From assembly GCA_040007095.1 (NCBI GenBank), contig JBDTVS010000058.1:87625-151624 (forward strand): a stretch of 64,000 nucleotides of DNA. The letters run 5' to 3'. The notes below the pieces were generated by a model. It worked only from the letters and a program-made list of their open reading frames with translations, made no database searches and had not been told where the DNA came from. The DNA comes from JBDTVS01 sp040007095. Its GTDB lineage: Bacteria; Acidobacteriota; Vicinamibacteria; Vicinamibacterales; CAVVIG01. Each line of letters begins with the position of its first letter. The first letter of the stretch is position 1. Of this stretch, positions 33,743 through 42,605 are shown piece by piece. The position numbers and the translations under genes are program-made.

Positions 33743-35541
33743 TAACGACCACGAAGAGGCTGAAGCTTGGCGCTCAATCGAGTCTGCTGGTCGGCGGCGA
33801 CGAGGACGGAGGTGCTCCAACGCTCGAAGCCTGTCCGCTCGAGCCAGACGACCTGAGAGCCCGCGGGCAGTCGTTCCATTTGTAGCGGCGTTTCTCCGAT
33901 GCGCTGCTGATTGATGAACACGGTCGCGCGTGATGGCACGGACTCGATGAGGAGCGTTCCCCTGAATGATGGAGTTGCGTTCGTCGTCGTTCCGGTGACC
34001 GGCAGCGTTATTGTTGGTCGTGGCGTCGGCAAACCGGACCGCCCCGCATGCACGCCAACAATCGCGGGCGCCAGGCCCGAGTCCGTCATCGACCGCGAGT
34101 CGGAGGTGCCGGTTGGTTCTGTTGGACGGCTGTCGCGGAGGTTGCGCGGGGGGCTGGCGACCGGCTCGCTCCCTGAGCCTTTACTGGGCGACTCGGAAGG
34201 CGACGCCAGGCGACCCGAGTCGGAGTGGACGCCCTGCGCGGCGCCAACGGTCTCGACCGGCCGATGACGAGCACGAATCGCGGCCGTTCCGAGTTGCCCA
34301 ATCACGGCGAGCGCAGCGAAGCCGGCGGCCCAACGCAGAATGGGCGCTGGCTTCTTCGCCCGCCACCATCGTGTGACGGAAGCAAGTCGCTCCGGCATCG
34401 TGGCCGATCCGGGCACGGTGCTGGACCGAGGGATGTCAGATCGTTCCTGACCACTTCGCGGCTTGTCGCGATCGAGCCGAGCCGATACGGTCAGGGTCTG
34501 CAACTGCGTTGGCAGGGGCGCGAGCGCGTGTTTGTCGTCCGGCGTGAGCACTGCTCTCCCAGGCGCACTCCCAGGGGCGCCCACGGTGGCCGCACGTTGC
34601 TCGACGAGAGGCCCCACGGCGGCTGTGCCGGTACGCTCCATCACCTGGCCCATGAGGGCCGCCATCCGCGCGTCGAGGGAGGAGATGACGGCAGTGGCGT
34701 GCGTGGCCTCGACCACGGCCTGCTCGATCAGGTGCTGCTGTTCTTCGAACGTGCCGAGGCGGCGGTCGAACGCCGCCATTGCTTGGGTGACCCACTGTTC
34801 GAGATGTTCAACCGTTTCACACAGCGCGTGGTCGTTGACCGTCCTGGCCCGTGCGTCGAACAGCTCCAGCAGCTCCGTTATTCGGCTGGCTTCGGCCAAG
34901 CCACGGTCGAGCGACTGTTTGTGGGCTTGGAAGTCGGCCGCGACGCGCCCGATTTCGTTCGCAAGTTGGCTCAGCGCGGCGAGCCTATCACCCGTAGTGC
35001 TCGTCAGGTGCCGAGTCGTCTCGAGTAGACCAAGCCGGCTCTCAATCGCGCGCAGTGCGTCGGTGGCGACCTCGCCGCGTGTCTCGGCCTGACGGCAGGC
35101 ATCACCGAGGCTGGCATACTGGTGCGCGAGCTCTGCGCCAGCGCTGCGAAGTTGGCTCAGAGTCAGGCGAAGGGCATCGACTTCGTCGTGCAATCGTTCG
35201 AGGGAACCCTCCACCGCTCTGCCGAAAATTTCGGCGTCCGCCTCGGGTTGGCGTTCCAGCGGCTGCAAAGGCTGATTCGTGATCGCTCGATGATGGCCTC
35301 TCGCGTCTCTCGCGACGGCGGAGTCTTCTGACAGAAATCCAGGAAGAACGTCGATTTCGGAGGAAACCGCGTGATCGGACCCGCCGGCTGAAGCGTCACC
35401 GAACGGCTCGGATCGGGAGCGCATCTCAGCTCCATTCGCGAACGCATCCCGAGACTGCACCATCGCCAGATCGTTTGGCACACACGCATCGGCCGGGTGG
35501 CCTCCGCCGCACTCGGTCGCGATTTGAGAACGGGTTACCAT
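33742..35541 (-). CDS. Coiled-coil membrane protein with C-terminal PEGA domain
   Basis: A 599-residue protein of unknown function. An acidic N-terminus precedes long heptad-rich helices (about 95-320; EVDALRLTLSQLRSAGAELA, HLEQWVTQAMAAFDRRLGTF). One membrane segment ILRWAAGFAALAVIGQL lies near 400-420. A Pro/Ser/Thr-rich linker follows, then a PEGA domain from about 528: GTLLIESVPSRATVFINQQR, IGETPLQMERLPAGSQVVWL. PEGA domains are usually extracytoplasmic, so the coil would be cytoplasmic. Such architectures resemble receptor-like or cell-envelope scaffold proteins. Confidence 0.75.
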   Translation of the reverse strand: MVTRSQIATECGGGHPADACVPNDLAMVQSRDAFANGAEMRSRSEPFGDASAGGSDHAVSSEIDVLPGFLSEDSAVARDARGHHRAITNQPLQPLERQPEADAEIFGRAVEGSLERLHDEVDALRLTLSQLRSAGAELAHQYASLGDACRQAETRGEVATDALRAIESRLGLLETTRHLTSTTGDRLAALSQLANEIGRVAADFQAHKQSLDRGLAEASRITELLELFDARARTVNDHALCETVEHLEQWVTQAMAAFDRRLGTFEEQQHLIEQAVVEATHATAVISSLDARMAALMGQVMERTGTAAVGPLVEQRAATVGAPGSAPGRAVLTPDDKHALAPLPTQLQTLTVSARLDRDKPRSGQERSDIPRSSTVPGSATMPERLASVTRWWRAKKPAPILRWAAGFAALAVIGQLGTAAIRARHRPVETVGAAQGVHSDSGRLASPSESPSKGSGSEPVASPPRNLRDSRPTEPTGTSDSRSMTDSGLAPAIVGVHAGRSGLPTPRPTITLPVTGTTTNATPSFRGTLLIESVPSRATVFINQQRIGETPLQMERLPAGSQVVWLERTGFERWSTSVLVAADQQTRLSAKLQPLRGR

Positions 35542-36249
35542 CGGTCATCCAGGTACGATGCGGGGTGATGATTGTCCCATGAATGATGAGCCTACGCGCG
35601 TGGGTCGGGTACCATCCGTCGGAGCCTGTCCTCGCAGCAAAAGTTGATGAAGAAACGGTGAGGACGAAAGATTGTGCACGCAACTTGTACGCCGTACTTA
35701 TTTTAGATGAGCTGACGACTTCGAACAGCCGGAATAATCCTATCGGCGTGGACAGCGCAAGACTATCAGCGACCGCCGATGTCCGCGCGGACGGAGGGAC
35801 ACGTTGCGGGCGCAAGTGTTCGCTGGGGAGTAACGCGTGACAGATCCTGGGCAGTCCGTTGACACATAGTGGCGCCGCCTGACCCCGACATCACCGGGCA
35901 GCTACGCGAACGGCACCTGATCCAGCCTGCCCGATATGCCGCATGGCAGTGACGGGAGGGCCGCGTACCACTTAGCGATACCGCAGAATCGCCGGCCGCC
36001 GACAACAGCCGAATCTGCTACGGCACACTTGCTGTTTGCGAATGAGCCGGGGCACCCTCGCGGACGGACTACGTCTGAGCCGGCCTTCGTGACGGGCAGC
36101 GAGCCATCGAACAAATCAGTGCGCAAACCACGGCCCGGCTGGAGATCGGGCGACATAAGATACTCGAGACTGAATTCGCGTGGCCCAGAGCACCTCCAAT
36201 CGCGTCGTCAGCGAGGAGGGCACGCCAAGAAATTCTGCGCGAGGTCACC
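35542..36249. other. 708-bp gap, nothing recognised
   Basis: Neither strand shows a frame with protein-like character; short open stretches are Arg/Pro-rich with no motif. A short palindrome GTCCGCGCGGAC lies at about 35782-35793. The segment presumably contains promoters for the two diverging genes, but no convincing boxes were found. Confidence 0.5.
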
Positions 36250-38712
36250 GTGCCAATGCGTCAGCCGCCCTTCGCCGAGCCTTCGACCTTTGCCAGCCTG
36301 ATCCCACCGCGCCGACAGGGCAAAATCACTGCGGACCACGACCCACGGTTGCGAAACGGAAGCGCCATCGACGCGCCCGGCACCGTCCCGATAGCGGCGA
36401 ATACGACGTGGTGGCGTTCATCACGATCGACGCTCCCGTGCAGGAGAACTCCGGTCTGGGTGCTGGTATTCGCAGTTTTAATCGCGACCCTGGCGGCGCC
36501 CGCGATCGGGCAGGCAGACACGTTCACCGTCAATAGTACGCTCGACGACGTGGATGCCACGCCCGGCGATGGCATCTGCGCCACCTCCTGCGCGGTCTGC
36601 ACCTTGCGGGCCGCCATTCAGGAAGCCAATGCGCTCGCCGGCACCGACACGATCATCGTCCCCTCCGGCACCTACACGCTGACCATCGCCGGCACCAACG
36701 AGGATCTGGCCGCGACAGGCGACCTCGACATCACGTCGACCGTCATCATTCAGGGCGGCGGCGCCGATGTGACCACGATAGATGCTGGAGGTCTCGATCG
36801 AGTGTTCGACGTGCTCGACGGCGGCGACGCCACGCTGCAGGGACTGCGCATCACGGGCGGGATGTCGGTAGACAGTGGCGGCGGCATCCAATCGAATGGA
36901 ACGCTCGTGATCGAACGAAGCGCGGTGGTCGCAAATACCGGCTTTTTCGGCGGCGGCCTCGTCACCTCGGGTGGCGGCAGCACCTCGATCACCGACACCG
37001 TGCTCTCGGGCAACGTCGCGATACTCGGCGGCGGTGCGACCATCCAATCGCCCATGTCACAGGTCCTGACGAACGTGACGATCAGCGGCAACTCCGCAAC
37101 CGCGATCGGCGGATTAGTCATTTTCGGCGGGGCGACCCTGACCAACGTCACGATCGTGTCGAATGTCGAGACCGCGGGTTTCGCCCACAGCCTCGCGATC
37201 GTGGAGGGTAGCGCGGTGCTGCGCAACACACTGATTGTGAAGGATGCTGCCGGCCCCAATTGCTTCGACGACGGCGGGACGATCGTCGACGCTGGCGGCA
37301 ACTTCTCCGCGGACGAAGCGTGCGGCACGATTCCGGCAACGATGACGGTCGCGACAAACCTTGGCACGCTCACGGTGAACGCACCGGGCCGGACGGCGAC
37401 GCACGCCCTCCTGCCGGGCAATCCCGCCATTGGTGGCGGCGTGGCTGGGTTCTGCCCCAGCGCCGATCAGCGGGGCATCACACGCGTCGGTGCGCCCTGC
37501 GACAGCGGCGCGTATCAGTTCTCGGCGCCGGCCGCCCCGCCGGCGCCAACACCGGCCCCTCCCGGCCCCAGCGTCCCGCCGACCATTTCCGCGATTGCCG
37601 ATCAAACCATCCAGCAGAACAGCGCCGTGTCGATTCCCTTCACGATTTCCGGCGCGTTCATCGCCTATGCGCTGCGGACGTCGGCGACAACATCGAACCC
37701 GGAGCTCTTCCCGGGCCTGGCCTCGAGCATCAATTGCGACCAACTTGGCCACTGCCAGCTGGAGCTGACGCCGGGCGATGGCCGCGCGGGCAGCGCCACG
37801 GTCACCATCTCGGTGAGCGATGGCACCAACACCACGAGCCGGAGTTTCAACGCGACCGTCGTCGCGCGGCGGCCGAGTGTGCCGATCGGGGTCGCGGCGA
37901 CCACGACCGGCAGCGGACTGACGCTGATGTGGACGCCGCCCGATACCGGCGCGCCGTTCGCTTACGTGCTGGCCTGGGGCACGGTCGCCGGTGGGTCCAA
38001 TCTCCCCGTGCAGATCATCCCCGGCAACGCAACCCGCTTCGACATCCTGCAACTGCCGAGCAGCGCGTATTTCGTCCGGCTCGCGGCGATCGGGACGGGC
38101 GACGTCGGCGCGGCGTCGCCAGAGCGACAAATCGTCGTGACGACGAGCGCGAGCGTGCCCGGTCCACCGAATGCGCTCGAAGCTGTCGACACGACCAGCG
38201 GGTTTCAAGCCATCTGGCAGGCGCCGATCATCGGTGCGGCGCCGACGCTCTACGAAGAGCAGATCAGCACGGCGCCGGGACTTGGTGATGCCGGTTCGAG
38301 CACGACCTCCGCCGTTTCCCAAGGCGTCTCGATGGCCGCGGGCGCGTATTGGGTCCGCGTCCGGGCGACGACGGGCGGCGCGGTGGGCCCCTGGAGCAGC
38401 AGCGTGCACATTGCGATCGGAGCGGACAGGTGCACGAGCGCGCCGGCCGCACCGATTCTGCTGCCGGTGACGGTCACCCCTGGTGCCACGGCCTTCACCT
38501 GGATTCCCGGCCGCGAGGCGGCGGATCAGTACCAGTTACAGGTGTCGCCAGGGGCGGGACTGGCGCCGATCGTGTCGGTGATGAGCCGGGGCGCGGGCAC
38601 CAGCGTCGTGTGGGGAGCACTCCAGGGGACGTGGGCCGGACGGGTGATCGCGCGAAACGCGTGCGGGGTGAGCGCACCCTCCAACGAGATGCCGTTCGTC
38701 GTGCAACGCTAA
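36250..38712 (+). CDS. Secreted CSLREA-domain beta-helix protein
   Basis: An 820-residue exported protein. A hydrophobic signal segment WVLVFAVLIATLAAPAIGQA is at about 70-90, so the true start is probably nearer to it than ATG 36250. The CSLREA signature CTLRAAIQEANAL is at about 117-129. Gly-rich right-handed beta-helix turns follow to about 430 (GNSATAIGGLVIFGGATLTN). Then come an Ig-like domain (about 440-540) and fibronectin-III-like segments to the end. Family members are surface or secreted proteins in soil bacteria. The stop codon lies inside the terminal repeat of a MITE-like element, so the original C-terminus may have been altered. Confidence 0.8.
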   Translation: MPMRQPPFAEPSTFASLIPPRRQGKITADHDPRLRNGSAIDAPGTVPIAANTTWWRSSRSTLPCRRTPVWVLVFAVLIATLAAPAIGQADTFTVNSTLDDVDATPGDGICATSCAVCTLRAAIQEANALAGTDTIIVPSGTYTLTIAGTNEDLAATGDLDITSTVIIQGGGADVTTIDAGGLDRVFDVLDGGDATLQGLRITGGMSVDSGGGIQSNGTLVIERSAVVANTGFFGGGLVTSGGGSTSITDTVLSGNVAILGGGATIQSPMSQVLTNVTISGNSATAIGGLVIFGGATLTNVTIVSNVETAGFAHSLAIVEGSAVLRNTLIVKDAAGPNCFDDGGTIVDAGGNFSADEACGTIPATMTVATNLGTLTVNAPGRTATHALLPGNPAIGGGVAGFCPSADQRGITRVGAPCDSGAYQFSAPAAPPAPTPAPPGPSVPPTISAIADQTIQQNSAVSIPFTISGAFIAYALRTSATTSNPELFPGLASSINCDQLGHCQLELTPGDGRAGSATVTISVSDGTNTTSRSFNATVVARRPSVPIGVAATTTGSGLTLMWTPPDTGAPFAYVLAWGTVAGGSNLPVQIIPGNATRFDILQLPSSAYFVRLAAIGTGDVGAASPERQIVVTTSASVPGPPNALEAVDTTSGFQAIWQAPIIGAAPTLYEEQISTAPGLGDAGSSTTSAVSQGVSMAAGAYWVRVRATTGGAVGPWSSSVHIAIGADRCTSAPAAPILLPVTVTPGATAFTWIPGREAADQYQLQVSPGAGLAPIVSVMSRGAGTSVVWGALQGTWAGRVIARNACGVSAPSNEMPFVVQR

Positions 38713-38914
38713 ACAGCCCGTGGTAAAAGTCCGTCTGCATTCGGCGAACGCTGCATCCCGCTTCCCACCCCAACGCGGGTGCCGCGTTGGGGACCCCGGG
38801 CCTCGCGGCGTTGCTCAACGCTCAAATACTCCCGGTATTCTCGCGTTTCACGCCTGGCGATCCGGGCGCATCGCCCGCCTCGGTGCGACGACGGACTTTC
38901 ACCACGGCTGCTAA
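38710..38914. mobile_element. MITE-like element, copy 1
   Basis: A 205-bp non-coding unit bounded by imperfect terminal inverted repeats of about 25 bp (AACAGCCCGTGGTAAAAGTC on the left; its complement GACTTTCACCACGG..TGCTAA on the right). The inverse copy at 50793-50958 has nearly perfect ends. Compared with that copy, this one carries about 39 extra bases containing a perfect 11-bp hairpin, CCCCAACGCGG/CCGCGTTGGGG (38768-38778, 38782-38792). It encodes no transposase and would need one in trans. Confidence 0.75.
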
Positions 38915-39030
38915 ACGCCGAAGTCCGGGACTTCGAAACGCCGAGTGCCGGACACCGAACGGAGAGACGTGCGCCGCGGCCGCCGACTGAAGTTCAGGCG
39001 ACGATAGGCGATATCAGCGCTGTCCCTGGC

Positions 39031-39195
39031 AAGCTCTCGGTTGATCGCGACCCTCACGAGATCGAGGAATGGGCCCGCGAGCACGACCCGCCGTACTTCG
39101 ACGAGCAGGTCCATTTGCCTGACGCGAGCATCGAGTACGAGGAGCCCGACGGACGCTGGGACCACGTGGAGCTCGAGGAGTACGGTCGCGCTCTC
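39031..39195 (+). pseudogene. Coding remnant, possibly of a replication-relaxation protein
   Basis: About 55 codons have clear protein character amid non-coding sequence: HEIEEWAREHDPPYFDEQVH, LPDASIEYEEPDGRWDHVEL. The F-D-E-x-V-H-x-P-D-x-x-I-E-Y pattern recalls the C-terminal part of replication-relaxation family proteins from plasmids and integrative elements. No start or full domain is present. The identification is from remembered pattern and is tentative. Confidence 0.4.
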
Positions 39196-39269
39196 GCGCT
39201 ACACACCCTGGCTGCTGTAGAGAATCAGTCCCGCAATCAACAAGGACATTCGATCGCCTCCCAGCCGAT

Positions 39270-39603
39270 TAGGATCGTCGGTATGCCGAGGCCACGGCAA
39301 ATTTTCCGCACGAGGTTGTTAGCGATTTCAGTGTGGCGGGGAACGGCCTCAACGTGGCCATTGGCTGAATTCGTCCACAGCGAGGGCGCCGCGCCCTCGC
39401 GCTTCAGCGTGCATCCGTGCTTGCGAAGGTGCCCCGAAGTCCTTCTTCACGACGGTCTTCAAGAACCAAGGCGATGGCGGCGGCGAGGCTCTCGCGCGCC
39501 TCCTGCTTCGTCCGCCCCTGGCCGTTAGCCCGGGGATTTCCGGCGAATACGCGATGTGCCAGTCACCGTCGCGCTCGAACACCGCCGTCAACTCGTTGTG
39601 CAT
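39270..39603 (-). pseudogene. Broken second copy of hicBA
   Basis: The sequence is closely similar to 26270-26655. HicB starts intact (HNELTAVFERDGDWHIAYSP), but a 1-bp deletion in the codons after EIPG shifts the frame. A deletion of about 70 bp then removes the end of hicB and the start of hicA. What remains of hicA (KREGAA, IANNLVRKICRGLGIPT in its own frame) has no start codon. Both toxin and antitoxin are therefore dead. The upstream flank (to about 39655) also matches the intact locus. Confidence 0.85.
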
Positions 39604-39672
39604 GGAGCCTCCGCCCCTGCGATAACCCGTCGCCAGGTCTCTGTCGAACCGGCGTTTTGCTGAACGATTCCT

Positions 39673-40248
39673 TCATCGGACCAGCCACTCCCATTCGGGC
39701 GCGAACTTCTCAACGAATGTCCTGGGTAACGTTCGATCGCGGCGACGACGTCGCCACCTGTCCACCGCCTGTCCGGCGATTTCAGACGGGCAGTCCTCCG
39801 CATATTCGAGGAGTTCAGAACCACTTCGCTCCGCACGATAAAGCCCTGCGACGATCCCTGCACACACCTCCAATGCCTCCCCGTCGCGCCGCAGCTTGAT
39901 CCGCCGTTCGAGATCATCCAGGTACGGCTTCATCGCGTTCGCAACGGCCTCCCAGGCCGCTTCCGAGGGTTCGACGTATCCGCCGGCCCGGGGCCCAGCA
40001 TCCAGGTCATCCAAGTCGAGACTGTGGATGGCCTCGAAAACGTCGTCCGCGACGGCCGCCGACGACACGGTCGCAAGCACAGCGCTGGCTACCTGCTCGG
40101 CGTCAGGAATGAGTGTGGGATGCGCCGATAGAAGCTCCTGAAGAACGGCCCGCGCCTCGTCACCAGTCAAGACGGCGAGGCACCGACGCTGCGCGCCGCG
40201 TCCTCGCGCCTTCGCTCGCGGTCGGCCCGATGAACGGTTTCTCTTCAT
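39673..40248 (-). CDS. Conserved-looking hypothetical protein
   Basis: A 191-residue soluble protein, not recognised by name. The N-terminus is very basic (KRNRSSGRPRAKARGRGAQR). The body is acidic and helical: DEARAVLQELLSAHPTLIPD, VADDVFEAIHSLDLDDLDAG, YVEPSEAAWEAVANAMKPYL, LEVCAGIVAGLYRAERSGS. The tail is rich in Arg/Trp. The E-A-A-W..A..P(Y/F)L helix pattern occurs in uncharacterised proteins, often near SWIM zinc-finger genes. Its start overlaps the upstream small frame by 4 bp. Confidence 0.65.
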   Translation of the reverse strand: MKRNRSSGRPRAKARGRGAQRRCLAVLTGDEARAVLQELLSAHPTLIPDAEQVASAVLATVSSAAVADDVFEAIHSLDLDDLDAGPRAGGYVEPSEAAWEAVANAMKPYLDDLERRIKLRRDGEALEVCAGIVAGLYRAERSGSELLEYAEDCPSEIAGQAVDRWRRRRRDRTLPRTFVEKFAPEWEWLVR

Positions 40249-40475
40249 GGCGAGTTGCGAGGATCCGAATCGCCAATTTGACGCTCACGCTCGAACAGAA
40301 TGTCGTCGGCCGCCGACGCCACGATACCCTCCATGAACGGGCGGGAGTCCCGCATCGTCTCGTAACTGTCTACCGCTGAATCCAAGCCCATCGGCGATGC
40401 CACGGGCCGGCGTCGTCGTCCCGCGAATGCCACCGGACCTGCCAGTTCGACGTCGCGGCGTGACCCGATTCCCAT
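40245..40475 (-). CDS. Small hypothetical protein
   Basis: A 76-residue frame whose stop overlaps the next start by 4 bp (ATGA), the main reason to call it. The second half (DSYETMRDSRPFMEGIVASA, DDILFERERQIGDS) looks protein-like; the first half is Arg/Gly-rich. No domain is recognised. It may start at the internal Met near residue 29. Confidence 0.35.
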   Translation of the reverse strand: MGIGSRRDVELAGPVAFAGRRRRPVASPMGLDSAVDSYETMRDSRPFMEGIVASAADDILFERERQIGDSDPRNSP

Positions 40476-41068
40476 ACCACGTTAGCTACGACGAAAGTCC
40501 GTGAGGGAGCCGGTCCAAATGCCGGCCGATGTCGAAGGCGAGGCGTGTTGCACTGGCGTCATGGTCGAAGCCCCCGTTTTGGATTTGGAAAATTCAGCGG
40601 GATGGTAGCCCTTTCCCGGCCGCAGGTCCACCAGTGGCGAGAGTCTTCAGCCCGACGTGGACTCCAGGAACCAGTCGCGACAGGCACACGGCCAGTGCTT
40701 TTCGACGGCTGCAGGCAGGATCGAGTCCTGACGATTCGACGCCAGACGCATGCCGGACGATAATCGCCCCGGGACAACCAGCTCCGAGCGCTTGGTGAGA
40801 AGCTGAAGTTCTTGTCGGAGCGGCGTCATGCCACGAAGTTGGACAGCCGACAGAGTCTCTGACCTACGCACCCCTCAGCGGTCCGGGTGACGCGCGTCCG
40901 CGATCGACCGGAACTTCCAGACGCGGCGAGGGTAGACCCTCGGCGCGATCTTCCAGTATCGCGCGCACTGTCGCAAGAACCGCTCGAACTCCGCCGGTGC
41001 CGAGGCACGTGCGGGCGCTCCCGAGCGCTCGGCAGCGCTCCCAGCGGGGTGACGTGTCTCCTGCCTTC
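40476..41068. repeat. Gap with repeat A copy 2, repeat B copy 2 and a gene-end remnant
   Basis: Repeat A copy 2 spans about 40495-40620. Repeat B copy 2 is 40874-40919. Around the latter, the minus strand reads a protein-like end: EFERFLRQCARYWKIAPRVY then PRRVWKFRSIADARHPDR and a stop (40877 to about 40990). No start codon with coding character lies upstream, so this is the 3' end of a lost gene. The rest of the gap has no recognisable content. Confidence 0.55.
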
Positions 41069-41085
41069 CGGTGCCGCAGGCACCG
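41069..41085 (-). terminator. GC hairpin after the immunity gene
   Basis: CGGTGCC/GGCACCG arms of 7 bp with a 3-nt loop lie 16 bp beyond the stop of the 41101-41517 gene. There is no T run, so termination is possible but not certain. Confidence 0.35.
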
Positions 41086-41100
41086 TCCGGCCCTCTCTAA

Positions 41101-41517
41101 TCAATGGTCGCGTGCGGACACAAGCATGTCGATGAGCGCCTTCTGGTTGGCCAGATCGTTACGCGGCAAGAGCACGACTCCGTTGCGAAGCCATACGAAG
41201 TCCTGTTGTGTGTGCGCCGGGTCGATCTGTAGCTCTGTTTCAGGTACTGGACCTTCGCCGAGGTAACGTACAAAGACGTCATCCAGGTCGCCAGACTTTC
41301 CAGGACGGTACAGGCGCTCGCCGGCCCAATTGTAGGTCCGACACCGGTTCAGGTTGATCTGAACATCGACCCAGCAGTAGGCCCAGCCGCCTTCTTTTGA
41401 AAACGTTACCTGGACGGCTTCCCCTGGCACGCCAACTGGAGGGCGGCCCCGACTCCCAAGCCACCAGATGATCGCGATACCAACGCAGAGCGCAGCCGCA
41501 AAGGCAGCGCGTCTCAC
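41101..41517 (-). CDS. Membrane-anchored probable immunity protein A
   Basis: A 138-residue protein with an N-terminal membrane anchor (AAFAAALCVGIAIIWWLG) and a periplasmic domain containing GGWAYCWVDVQINLNRCRTY and LYRPGKSGDLDDVFVRYL. GTG 41517 overlaps the upstream RHS-tip stop as GTGA; an ATG 27 bases earlier would overlap more. A small gene coupled to a toxin-tip gene is the usual place of an immunity gene. A periplasmic location would suit protection against a peptidase or amidase acting on the cell wall. No named family recognised. Confidence 0.6.
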   Translation of the reverse strand: MRRAAFAAALCVGIAIIWWLGSRGRPPVGVPGEAVQVTFSKEGGWAYCWVDVQINLNRCRTYNWAGERLYRPGKSGDLDDVFVRYLGEGPVPETELQIDPAHTQQDFVWLRNGVVLLPRNDLANQKALIDMLVSARDH

Positions 41518-42485
41518 GGGCACTGTCCTGCAGCAGGAACGCAATACGTTTCAAAAGTCGTCACGCTTGGCTGCAGCGCAAGACGGGAGGCGAGGTCCAG
41601 TAGCGACAGATTGAAATACACGTTCGGCACCGCTTGAGATAAGCCTTGTGGTGTCGGTGCGTCAATCCCCGCCGAGCGCAGCCCTTGAATACAGAACCAC
41701 TGACAATTGTTCCCGAGCACATTGTATCTCGTCGAAGATTGCTCGGTCGACGTGATGAACTGCGTCAAGCTGGCGGTCTCCGCCGCCGTCGTCACGTAGT
41801 GCGCGTGTCGGATCCCTTTCGTCTGCCGTTCTGCCGCTCCTATCGTCTCATCGAGGCGCGCCCAGGAATCGGCTGTCGGACGTCCATTCTCAAAACGTAT
41901 GAAGCCAGGCGCCAATTTCCTCAGCACCACCCTGCCAGCGTCAAACGGCACAGATGAGTGCTGCGGATTGAAGCCACCATACACGGCCGACCCATCAGGA
42001 TTCAGTGCCATGATTCCGAGGTGACCGTTCCCGTTCGCGCCGTGGACGAAATTGAAGACGATGACGTCCAGGCCGTCAGGATCGCCAAACCTCAGTGGGT
42101 TATTGAGTGCATATGCATACCGATTCCATCGCTGAGGGACCCGAAAAGCGTTTCCTGTAATCGGATCAGGCGATGTAAACCGCCCCGTCTGACTGGCGTA
42201 ATAGCGGGCGCCGAAGTAGTCGAGTCCCGTCTCCTGATCGCGCTCTTTCCCTGCGAATGCACGCGGGTCGGCCACCGTCGGCGTCGGAGTCGGAGTCGGC
42301 GTCTCGATGCCGAACGGCAGGTAATCGTGATACGCGACCACGGCGCCATTCTGGTCGGTGATCATGCGCACGGACCCGACCGCATCGAGATGATAGTACT
42401 GCACCGTCGTCTGGGCGGACGCAGGCGCCGGCCACGACGCCGTCAGCACGACTGCCAGGACCGCGCACCATTCTGTTCGAGTCAT
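41514..42485 (-). CDS. Small secreted RHS-core protein with papain-like C-terminal tip (A)
   Basis: A 323-residue protein. Residues 1-25 are a signal peptide ending ASAQ. Residues 27-150 are the RHS repeat-associated core: YYHLDAVGSVRMITDQNGAV, DYLPFG, GLDYFGARYYASQTGRF, YAYALNNPLRFGDPDGLD. Residues 150-323 are a variable tip with NGHLGIMALNPDGSAVYGG and NVLGNNCQWFCIQGLRSAG. This is a His-then-Cys order suggesting a permuted papain-like (NlpC/P60-related) hydrolase. The first about 105 residues are almost identical to those of the neighbour at 43593-44621. The usual large YD-repeat shell is absent from this polypeptide. Confidence 0.8.
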   Translation of the reverse strand: MTRTEWCAVLAVVLTASWPAPASAQTTVQYYHLDAVGSVRMITDQNGAVVAYHDYLPFGIETPTPTPTPTVADPRAFAGKERDQETGLDYFGARYYASQTGRFTSPDPITGNAFRVPQRWNRYAYALNNPLRFGDPDGLDVIVFNFVHGANGNGHLGIMALNPDGSAVYGGFNPQHSSVPFDAGRVVLRKLAPGFIRFENGRPTADSWARLDETIGAAERQTKGIRHAHYVTTAAETASLTQFITSTEQSSTRYNVLGNNCQWFCIQGLRSAGIDAPTPQGLSQAVPNVYFNLSLLDLASRLALQPSVTTFETYCVPAAGQCP

Positions 42486-42565
42486 ATCCGCTTCCTCAGA
42501 AATCTCCAGGCCTATCCGAATCGCAACCGAGCCATGGCACTTGACACACCGATCGCTACGGGCTC

Positions 42566-42605
42566 GTGACGCTCACCGTCGCACTCCCGGTGTTGCCGCC
42601 GCTGG
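42566..42605 (-). pseudogene. Fossil of the big RHS gene's 3' end
   Basis: Minus-strand codons DPSGGNTGSATVSVTSP and a stop repeat the last residues of the 1,759-residue RHS protein (DPAGGGAGSATVSITSP). They stand about 80 bp upstream of the second tip gene, just as the true RHS stop stands upstream of the first tip gene. The duplicated junction therefore includes the end of the shell gene, the spacer, and the start of the tip gene. Confidence 0.75.

Noticed and set aside
37114..38409. 431-codon open frame on the minus strand
   Set aside because: It is antisense to the CSLREA beta-helix gene; the composition is Arg/Gly/Asp-rich with no domain.
40874..40985. CRISPR-like or regulatory repeat
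   Set aside because: Repeat B occurs only twice, about 8 kb apart, and encodes a protein end; there is no regular spacing.
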